Positions 57,996 through 64,000 of a stretch of DNA of 64,000 bases are shown here, piece by piece. Positions within the stretch are counted from its first letter, which is position 1. Each line of letters begins with the position of its first letter. The stretch covers positions 36,659,301 to 36,723,300 of the forward strand of contig CM042535.1 of assembly GCA_023630585.1 (NCBI GenBank), in the 5' to 3' direction. Below the pieces are notes generated by a model. It was given only the letters and a program-made list of their open reading frames with translations, searched no databases and had not been told where the DNA came from. This stretch comes from Cranoglanis bouderius (Eukaryota > Chordata > Actinopteri > Siluriformes > Cranoglanididae). The translations under genes and the position numbers were made by a program.

Positions 57996-58641
57996 TTACT
58001 TAAACATTATTCCTTGAGAACTATATAAGTTAATTGTATAAGTTATTGCTATGATCTTGTGTTGGTAGACTATATTACTTATACATTACTGTAATTCAGA
58101 TGATAACAAAAGAAAAAGCATAAAACAACTCCTTGTGTCTTACATTAAAAACAACAAAAACAACAACAACAATAAGAAGTATACAGAATTAGTAATGTTT
58201 GCAATTAGTCTAATTGATGATTAAGTCACTTGCTGAAGGTGGTTTGTTAGTTATATTTATTAAGTTATGCTAAAGAACATATTTTGTTGGTCATTATAAA
58301 TAGATAAAGCCTTGATGAGCATTTGGTTTTCTATTCTCTGTTGCTTTGCAGTTATAGTAAGCTGAGCAACAGTAATAAAATGAAAATTAAATGAACTTAA
58401 AAAAATGAATTGTAAATTGCAGAAGGTGGAAAGAATAAGAGAAATACAGAAAGACTGGTATGAATGACATGAATAATAAGGAATATTTCGAGCAGTGGAT
58501 GCTTATGAATTGTCATGCTAATTGCTAATTTTTCAAATGAACCTGCCACCTCACCTCAGTTACCTCAGTTACCTCAGTGTACTTACTGCAAGCCTGAAGG
58601 AAAAACAGAAAAAGTCCCAACGGCCAGTTCGCTGCCATCAT
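46536..58641 (-). CDS. Neuronal nicotinic receptor beta subunit, beta2/beta4 class (chrnb5-like)
   Basis: Six coding exons (58641-58587, 50242-50097, 49996-49952, 49307-49198, 48112-47203, 46682-46536) join in phase to 470 residues. Non-alpha subunit of a pentameric acetylcholine-gated cation channel, supplying the complementary agonist face. Visible: signal peptide 1-18, Cys-loop C152...C166, no vicinal Cys pair (NEDPDDATYMDVTYDF instead), M1 about 232-254, M2 about 260-282 (TLCISVLLALTVFLLLISK), M3, a cytoplasmic loop shorter than in mammalian beta2, M4 in the last exon. Sequons at N48 and N165. VYEVSFYSN, RRKPLFY and DGVRFIAEHMKSEDDD are beta2-like; NEREQ, EWTDYRL, NCTLKF, HHRSPSTH and FLHQLP are beta4-like. 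With its position directly upstream of chrna6 on the same strand, a separate beta5-type paralogue is the best reading; chrnb2 or chrnb4 are alternatives. Subfamily certain, orthology tentative. Confidence 0.9.
46695..46830. repeat. Tandem 'gttgctagggtgttgctat' repeats in intron 5
   Basis: Four to five imperfect units of about 30-37 bp sharing 'ggttgctagggtgttgctat'; a widespread fish minisatellite. The intron is about 520 bp. Confidence 0.8.
47203..48112 (-). CDS. Beta subunit exon 5 (large exon)
   Basis: 910 nt. Completes the split Asn, then ADGVYEVSFYSNAIVS, WLPPAIYRSAC, FPFDQQNC, M1 to M3 and the cytoplasmic loop (basic MRERFRRKHRSKS) up to HMKSEDDDEG. Donor GTGAGG, acceptor 'ctcag'. Its GC content is well above the surrounding introns. 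Opposite-strand frames here are shadows. Confidence 0.96.
48113..49197. other. Beta subunit intron 4
   Basis: A+T-rich, with a short (GT)n at 48229-48242; no exon or transposon recognised. Confidence 0.6.
49198..49307 (-). CDS. Beta subunit exon 4
   Basis: 110 nt, encoding EWTDYRLVWDPDKYDG to HHIWLPDIVLYN and two bases of Asn. Acceptor 'ctgcag', donor GTATGC. Confidence 0.95.
49478..49877. repeat. (TA)n blocks around a palindromic 'actatagtat' core
   Basis: TA array at 49480-49515, then 49655-49720 and 49805-49876 enclose 'actatagta' and 'tactatact' units that pair with each other. The stretch is almost fully self-complementary. It sits in intron 3, between exons 4 and 3. Confidence 0.9.
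49952..49996 (-). CDS. Beta subunit exon 3
   Basis: 45 nt: NEREQIMTTNVWLTQ. Acceptor 'ctgcag', donor GTGAGG. Confidence 0.95.
50097..50242 (-). CDS. Beta subunit exon 2
   Basis: 146 nt. The leading GT completes a Ser codon begun by the final A of exon 1, then SLSADAEERLVDFILSS, RYNKLIRPAINKSQQ and VSLAQLISV. Donor GTGGGT. Acceptor AG follows a TG repeat. The intron to exon 3 is only 100 bp and begins with a short CA repeat in the transcript. Confidence 0.93.
50245..50275. repeat. (CA)n at the beta subunit exon 2 acceptor
   Basis: Reads (UG)n UUAG in the pre-mRNA, directly at the 3' splice site, as in chrna6 exon 2. Confidence 0.9.
50276..51943. other. Beta subunit intron 1 (3' part) with a Tc1 relic
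   Basis: 50540-50700 includes 'accattaaatccattattaaaaaat', the style of the N-terminal coding part of fish Tc1 elements, heavily decayed. (GT)n arrays lie at 51131-51155 and 51354-51379. Nothing else recognised. Confidence 0.5.
51944..52416 (+). repeat. 5' LTR of a gypsy-like retroelement
   Basis: Starts TGTCAGGGTCGC and ends TTACATAACA, giving TG...CA ends. An AATAAA lies at about 52358. Its last 315 bp (52102-52416) are repeated directly at 53910-54235. No convincing target duplication was found. Confidence 0.75.
52438..53919 (+). pseudogene. Gag-like / METAP1-type zinc finger / repeat-tail frame, one internal stop
   Basis: One continuous frame of 494 triplets broken only by TGA at 52915-52917. 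First part (to about 52890): a Ty3/gypsy-type gag region (FLLQAQTYFLNLEDP, GSARQWAELHLASGS, DLLVQVIGSPDF). Middle (52894-53025): CATEGC, then CPTC, SYFCSQVCFKGSW and HKRLH, in the order and spacing of the C6H2 zinc finger at the N-terminus of methionine aminopeptidase 1; all eight ligands are present and the stop falls right after its second Cys. Last part: Glu/Pro-rich tandem units of about 20 codons (LSETQVGCS, SEVHGMTS) and a Pro-Cys-Ser-rich tail that ends in the 3' repeat. The zinc finger is not a CCHC gag knuckle. Probably non-functional in this copy. Confidence 0.75.
53910..54235 (+). repeat. 3' LTR copy, truncated at its start
   Basis: Matches 52102-52416 from 'ttgttcgtagttcgtattcc' to 'tttacataaca' with few differences and one 11-bp insertion ('gtatttgctcc'-type). 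The TGTCAGGG start is absent. Confidence 0.85.
54236..55249. other. Beta subunit intron 1, microsatellites only
   Basis: (GA)n/(GT)n at 54535-54612 and GA-rich 54770-54822. No exon recognised. Confidence 0.6.
55250..55620 (+). repeat. LINE 3'-end-like fragment
   Basis: 'tttgccagctgccatcagac' resembles the C-terminal coding end of fish LINE reverse transcriptases, and the tail 'caataaagtacatccgtcta' runs into ATCT units, the usual LINE 3' microsatellite. A G13 run lies at 55331-55344. Confidence 0.5.
55623..55937 (+). pseudogene. Tc1 transposase C-terminal fragment
   Basis: 104 codons holding the second catalytic Asp (FQHDNDPKHTAK) and the Glu (SPDLNPIENLW) 34 residues apart, with the C-terminal helix EEWANIVCKRL. 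The N-terminal two thirds, including the first Asp, are missing; the fragment starts straight after ATCT repeats. The right end with 'ggggtgattcttttctatac' extends to about 56190. Confidence 0.88.
55938..56192 (+). mobile_element. Right terminus of the truncated Tc1
   Basis: 'caatcgggtgatcctttttc' and 'ggggggtgattcttttctat' near the end are typical Tc1 right-terminal sequence. The left end is absent. Confidence 0.7.
56205..56475 (+). repeat. (AAT)n plus fish interspersed repeat
   Basis: (AAT)n at 56206-56245, then 'acatttatatagtgcttttc', 'caaagcactttacatagta' and 'gccatgatagataaggacca', a very common fish repeat. Not coding. Confidence 0.8.
56476..56935. repeat. (CTAT)n array with 'ccatgtaacaatctct' units
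   Basis: Tetranucleotide CTAT runs separated by 'gatcgatccatgtaac' or 'ccatgtaacaatctct', making a higher-order repeat of roughly 60-70 bp. Confidence 0.92.
56936..58586. other. Beta subunit intron 1 next to exon 1
   Basis: Includes (GT)n at 57396-57443, several 'agctagcta' palindromes at 57510-57570, and (CA)n at 57962-57993. No exon or transposon end recognised. Confidence 0.6.
58587..58641 (-). CDS. Beta subunit exon 1 (signal peptide)
   Basis: 55 coding nt: MMAANWPLGLFLFFLQAC plus one base (A), then a consensus donor GTAAGTA. Exit phase 1 fits the two-base start of exon 2 and yields Ser-Ser-Leu-Ser at the join. The hydrophobic core is a normal signal peptide. Too short to stand out as a frame; found by phase and context, 8.3 kb upstream of exon 2. 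The first ATG was chosen; the second directly follows it and has the better context (A at -3, G at +4). Confidence 0.78.
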
Positions 58642-59030
58642 CCCATCGAGTTCCTCTCCTTTTCTTCTCTTTCTACTTCTTTTTTCCCCCCACTATTACT
58701 TTTTTCCTCAGATTACAAAAAGAACCGCGAAAACACCTCACCGCTAACTGAAGTGACCGTTAAGCGCCTTGAGAAGAGTGAGCCGCGCGCGCGCGCTCTG
58801 TGTGCCCGCGAGAACAACAGCAAAAAAGGAAGAACGTGGTGCGGGGGTGGGGGGGAAGAGAAACCGCGGGAAATACCTCGCGCGCGCTCTGCTCGCCCTC
58901 ATTTCAACCGCCGACAGATTTTCCCTCTAACATCCTTTTAAAAAGAAAAACAAAGAAAAAGGAAGAAGAGGAAAAGCATTCACAGCATCTGCTCCAGTCA
59001 AGAAATGAGGCAGAGTGATGTTTTCTTTTT
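58642..59030 (-). promoter_or_regulatory. Candidate promoter and 5' UTR of the beta subunit gene
   Basis: A CpG-rich core at about 58775-58915, with (CG)n-like 'ccgcgcgcgcgcgct' at 58784, follows a purine-rich 5' UTR (58642-58700 on the minus strand). No clear TATA box. A tiny ATG-GGA-TGA frame overlaps the start codon. Confidence 0.5.
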
Positions 59031-60489
59031 CTTTTATTTTTCTTCTTCATGAAACCAGTGAGGTCCTGTCAGCGTCCTCGTGCCAAAAATCTCAGTCACG
59101 TGTCTTCTCTAATATTAATAAATAATACTTTTTTCTTTCTTTTTTTTTTTTTTTAAATTTTACTCTGAATCAAATGTATAGGATGTAAAGATGAATAAGG
59201 ATGAATAAAGTAAGCTCGAACCCGAAAACTTTTCCTGACTCCCCAAATCCAAAATGGCACCCTCTCTATTCCTTACACATAGCAAAGTGCACTGTGGGTA
59301 ATCTATAGGCTAGGTCACGTCAGATTTAGTGTCAGTACCTACTGCGTTTGATTCAGTACCTGGCGCTCGGCCGTTGATACGGTACACACCGAGCAGTATA
59401 AGTGTGTAGTGATACAATCCGGACATACTGCATCCGCCATGTTGACATTGTCACGTGACCTACAATTAAAAAGAGCCGACGCTCTGCCTTCCGCCATTTT
59501 TTATTCTGACAGCTCTTCCACGCAAGTCCTGTTGCATTATGGGACAGTGTACATTGCTTCCATACTGCAGAATTTTTCACCCCTACTGTTTTATAAATAC
59601 TGAGAATTCAGACATACTGCTCCTTTGGCATCCTGCTTTTCAACTACTGTATAGTAGGGTAGGGATATTCGGACGCAGATACTGTTTATCGCAGGGCATT
59701 ATGGGACCTTATGAACGCACTCCATATTCCCAGGTATGGTTTTAACCATTGATATTGGGAGGTAGGACGAAACCGGAGAACCCAGAGAAAACCCACATGG
59801 ACAGGAATGAACCCTGGAACTGTGACTCAGCAACGCTACCCAGTTGGCCACTTGCTTTTAAAACATGATTCCCAAAATAGTACACGCTACGTACTAAGCA
59901 GTTACTGGAATCTATAGAGCATACTGGTGCATTAGGTTTATATCTGTGTTTGATTTAGCTGAGAATTCCTGCCAGGTAGGACAGGAGATGTGGGAACCAT
60001 GTGACACTTTAGATGCAGGTTACCTGCATAGACAAAGGTTTTGAGACAACATATCTATCAAAGCTTTGTCTGAATTCCCATACTTTTAAAAGTGCATTAG
60101 GTACGATTTGTGAAAAAAATCTCTAATGGTTAAATGGGTGGAGTTGAATAAAGATTGGAATGATTTTTTTTTTTTTACTCACTGAACCTGCCCCCATTCC
60201 CACCCATGGTGGTTTAACTACATTTAGCATGCTAATTACTGTAGAGTTACCATTAGCAAGGACTGTCATGACAGCAATAAAAATGCATTAGAGGCGTGTC
60301 TATAAAATGACTTACATGAGGCCAATCCAAATACAAACAAACATTCCGGACTGGAAAGCAGGTTTCCAAACTGTTGTTTGTTTGTTTTTTCAGCTTCATA
60401 AAACACTTGTTCTGAGACAATGGCTTAAACAATTTTACAATTTTAAAATCATTTCTACATAAATTTCCACATTATTCATACTAGTAAGA
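59031..60489. other. Upstream intergenic region, nothing coding
   Basis: A short LINE/SINE-tail fragment ('ggtaggacgaaaccggagaac', 59760) and a poly-T run (59140-59154). No gene recognised. Confidence 0.55.
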
Positions 60490-60642
60490 AATTAATAATA
60501 TTGACTATTGCACCTTTATTTATTGTTTTGCACTCATCTCACACTGTTGTGTATTTGCACTTTATGTAGTCTCGCGTACTGTTCTGTGTTGCACCATGGT
60601 CCTGAAGAAACGTCATTTCATTCCAATGTATACAACTTATAT

Positions 60643-61751
60643 TCAGGTACATCTAAAAAAAATTACAATATCGTGGAAAAGTTTGTTTTTTTCTGTAATT
60701 TAATTCAAAAAGTGGAACTTTCATATATTCTGGATTCATTACACATAAAGTGAAATATTTCAAGCCTTTTTTTTTGTTTTAATCTTGATGATTATGGCTT
60801 ACAGCTCATGGAAATGAGATACTGGAAAAATCCAGTATCTCAAAAAATATTAGAATAAAGAATTTATAATACAGCAATGTGGACCTGAGAAGACTCTAAT
60901 CAGCTAATTAACTCAAAACACCTTTTTACTCAAAGCACCGTTGCTCAGTGGTCCAAAGTCCTCTTTTCAGATGAAAGTAAATTTTGCATTTTATTTGGAA
61001 ATCAAGGTTCCAGAGTCTGGAGGAAGAGTGGAGAGGCACAGAATCCAAGTTGCTTGAAGTCCAGTGTGAAGTTTCCACGGTCAGTGACGATTTGGGGTGC
61101 CATGTCATCTGCTGGTGTTGGTCCACTGTGTTTTCTCAAGTCGAGAGTCGATGCCGCATCTGATTTTAGAGCACTTCATGTTTCCGTCTGCTGACAAGCT
61201 TTATGGAGATGCTGATTTCCTTTTCCAGCAGGACTTGGCACTAGTGGCAAAATTACTAGTAACTGGTTTGCTGACCATGGTATTACTGTGCTTGATTGGC
61301 CAGCCGACTCGCCTGACCTGAATTTTGTCAAGAGGAAGATGAGAGACACCAGACCCAACAATACAGACGAGCTGAAGGCCGCTATCAAAGCAACCTGAGC
61401 TTCCATAATATCTCAGCAGTGCCACAGGCTGATCGCCTCCATGCCACGCCGCATTGATGCAGTAATTCGTGCAAAAGGAGCCCCGAGTATTGAATGCATA
61501 AATTAACATACTTTTCAGAAGGTCGACATTTCTGTATTATAAATTCTTTATTCAAAAATTTTGAGATACTGGGTTTATGATTTCCGTGAGCTGTAAGCCG
61601 TAATCATCAAGATTAAAACAAAAAAAGGCTTGAAATATTTCACTTTATGTGTACTGAATCTAGGATATATGAAAGTTCCACTTTTTGAATTAAATTACAG
61701 AAAGAAATGAACTTTTCCATGATATTAAAATTTTTTTTAGATGCACCTGTA
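60643..61751 (+). mobile_element. Tc1/mariner element with about 240-bp inverted ends, decayed
   Basis: Left 60643-60890 and right 61520-61751 are inverted copies ('ttcaaaaagtggaactttca' and its complement; 'ttgatgattatggcttacag' and its complement). The middle holds a broken transposase. Length about 1.1 kb. Confidence 0.88.
60945..61500 (+). pseudogene. Degenerate Tc1/mariner transposase
   Basis: Pieces of the catalytic domain are readable in shifting frames: WSKVLFSDESKF (first Asp), VTIWGAMSSAGVGPL, DADFLFQQDLA (second Asp), then a region corresponding to SPDLN without the usual continuation. The N-terminal DNA-binding domain is missing. Several indels and stops; dead. Confidence 0.8.
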
Positions 61752-61790
61752 GAGGAATGACAATAAAAACCCACTTGACTAGACCAAGCA

Positions 61791-62772
61791 TTTATGGAAG
61801 GAGTCTCCAATGTCAGTACTTTGTAACAGTCAAAGGTAAAGCTGTTTCTTGACATTTTCAGGACAGGGCTTTGCTTTTCTTGTTGACATGGCAAGCCTAT
61901 TTACAGCTGTTAGCAGGAACTGACGTGTTTTGTGGACGTTCCACAACATTAAACGTAACTACTAACAGATTTAAATGTATGATGTGTCGTTGTTCAATAA
62001 ATTAAAAATTGTTAGTGTTGGCAAATTCCTGTGTTATATGCAAAGTGGTACAATTGGTCAACTTTGGGAAGATGGCCAAAGCAAGTGGCGAGCGCACAAG
62101 CATTGTGGCAGGCTAGGATATTTTGTGCTGTAACAAGGTGAGATGTCTATATCTAAAATGCAGACTTGTGTTCACCAGCACCTTTAAAAGCAGATTTATG
62201 TCGAACCATACACCCACAAACAATACACTCACACACCTACAGATGCGTCAGCTAATGTTTTCAACGCAGTTGTGCAGGTCAAAGCAACCCACCAAAAAAC
62301 ATTGCCAAACGTTTGGGAAGTGTATAATACGTTTGTCCATCCACCACTCACTCACTCACTCATACACAAGCCTACACACCCGTTTCCTTAAGAACTCTCT
62401 CAGACACACACAACCAAATAGACTCACCAATTAACAATGGAAAACAATAACAAACTGTGGAACACACACAAATATACTTTTTGACACATTAGTATTAGTA
62501 GCACTATGTATTACACATTAGTGTTATTTTAATACAGACATTATACATTTCATAGTGTTAATGTCATCATTATTAATAATCACTAAAAATGATGACCTTC
62601 TACAAGCAGGGGTGCACAAACTTTGACCATGAAGTGATACACACACTGAATCACACAATCACACACAGGCTTGCCTGCCACAGTAAATCAGTTTTAGCTT
62701 GATTTATCTGTAGCAGCATGGGTTTTGACTCAGGCTGACCCTCGTAGGCAAATGGCTCTGTGTGTGTGCATA

Positions 62773-62815
<43 letters not shown>

Positions 62816-64000
62816 AGCATTATTCAGCAGATTCTCATCTTTCCCTGCTTCAGCTCATTGTTTTCCACGATAGAGAATCCTCTCCTAATAGATCAGAGGT
62901 GTAAGCGATAGACATCTCTCTATTTTCCTCACAAGAAAAAGGTTTCAAGCCTAAGCACCGGCAATGGATTTTTGAAAAGCGGGAAAGCATCAAACACAGT
63001 CAATAAGGATAAGGTGATGGGGATTATTACAGACGGATTGGATAACAATTCCCAGACGTGCTGTCAGAGAAGATCGCATCAGTGTTGTGGATGGCACCAA
63101 TATGTAGAGATGTAATCAGAGTCTTATATTGCCTTTGAGAGCCAAATCTTCAAGAACTGGATTAAGTTTTTTAATTTCTTTTTTTTTTTTTTCCACTGCT
63201 GTGTCACCATTAAGCCCTTTTAATTGAGACTTATTTCTAGACGTGTTTACTCATTTCAAGCTACTATAAGACCATTTCAAGCTTGAAATTAGTAAATATG
63301 TCTGGAAATATGCTTAATAATCTTAGATTTGTTTAAAAACCATTCCTTCTTGTAGCAGAGTTTGTGTCGAATCAAAATGGCCGCTCACAGCAGGAACAGT
63401 ACCCAAAGTTAGCACTGCTTTACCTGTGAATAAGTTGCGTATGTTGTATATACAAGTATTACAAGTTTCATAGGGGCTGATTGTATTTTCTACACTATGT
63501 GATCTGTAACAAAGAACTAAAAGTCATATTTGTTTAATATTTTTGCTTATTAGTGCTTTCTGTTAGCGGTAATAGAGTGCTATGGAACCAATAACTTAGC
63601 AAAATGATATATTTTTCTTTCTTATAAATGATGCAATACAAGTAGTTCGTTTGGACTATACGTACATACTCACTTTCAGTAAGCGTTTCTGAACACTATT
63701 CCGATAAACACTGGCAAACAGCACTTTTTAGAAGTCTCCAGAAATGACATACAGATGAACCTGAGGTGCAAATACACATACACATGAAGCTCTGAACGCT
63801 TTCTCTTTAAGGCTATACCAGAGATTATTAACCTGCCACAGTGGTGACAGGGGAAATATTTTTGCTCTGATCTACACCAAGGTGAATAGAGGGATGACCA
63901 CTGATTAAATGAAGGTCTGGATGGATGTGAGGTGATAAAGGAAGGAGTGGACAACATGTGAATTATTTCTGAGTGGCACGGGATTAGGGCGGAGCCGTCG
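61791..64000. other. Intergenic, nothing coding recognised
   Basis: 61795-61850 shares 'ggaaggagtctccaatgtca' with 5347. (CA)-rich degenerate stretch at 62180-62420 and (GT)n at 62779-62813. Frames up to 103 codons here have no recognisable domain. Confidence 0.55.

Larger units (their letters stand above)
60490..61790 (+). repeat. LINE 3' tail split by a Tc1 insertion
   Basis: 60560-60640 ('ccatggtcctgaagaaacgt', 'tcattccaatgtatacaac') and 61752-61782 ('ggaatgacaataaaaaccc', 'cacttgact') are the two halves of one common fish LINE tail, separated by the element at 60643-61751. Confidence 0.7.

Noticed and set aside
62123..62434. 103-codon Thr/Ser/His-rich frame
   Set aside because: Driven by degenerate CA-rich sequence; no domain.

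Overview
The window looks like a teleost fish nuclear genome segment. It has spliced vertebrate nicotinic receptor genes, very dense (CA)n/(TG)n, (GA)n and (TA)n microsatellites, several Tc1-type transposons and typical fish interspersed repeats. The repeat style suggests an otophysan such as a catfish, but that is only an impression.

Two complete multi-exon genes lie in tandem on the minus strand. The first (upstream in transcription, 58641 down to 46536) encodes a 470-residue neuronal nicotinic acetylcholine receptor beta subunit of the beta2/beta4 class, with residues typical of both. The second (34278 down to 17088) encodes a 501-residue alpha subunit, best matched to alpha6 (chrna6). Both have the six-exon layout of neuronal nAChR genes. 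All splice phases agree, including the small signal-peptide first exons. The order beta then alpha on one strand is that of the mammalian CHRNB4-CHRNA3 pair. The natural reading is a chrna6-linked paralogue of beta2/beta4 (chrnb5-like). The products are subunits of pentameric acetylcholine-gated cation channels in neuronal membranes; alpha supplies the principal agonist face (vicinal Cys pair) and beta the complementary face.

Region by region: 1-17 kb is intergenic and holds microsatellites, a decayed gypsy integrase fragment, MITEs, a 31-bp minisatellite and a large GA/TA compound repeat with a 140-bp palindrome. 17-34 kb is the alpha gene, with a purine-rich intron 5 and an apparently recent Tc1/mariner insertion of DD35E spacing in intron 1. 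34-46.5 kb is intergenic, with a frameshifted Tc1 with about 200-bp inverted ends and several copies of one MITE family. 46.5-58.6 kb is the beta gene. Its intron 1 carries, in antisense, a deleted LTR retroelement whose gag-like frame runs on into a zinc finger resembling the N-terminus of methionine aminopeptidase 1, then into a repeat-rich tail. 58.6-59 kb is a GC-rich promoter candidate. 59-64 kb is intergenic, with a Tc1 nested in a LINE 3' tail.

Most unusual: the captured METAP1-like zinc finger in the LTR element, the beta2/beta4-intermediate gene linked to chrna6, and (TG)n tracts used as the 3' splice-site tract of exon 2 in both receptor genes. Family comparisons are from memory; no searches were run.
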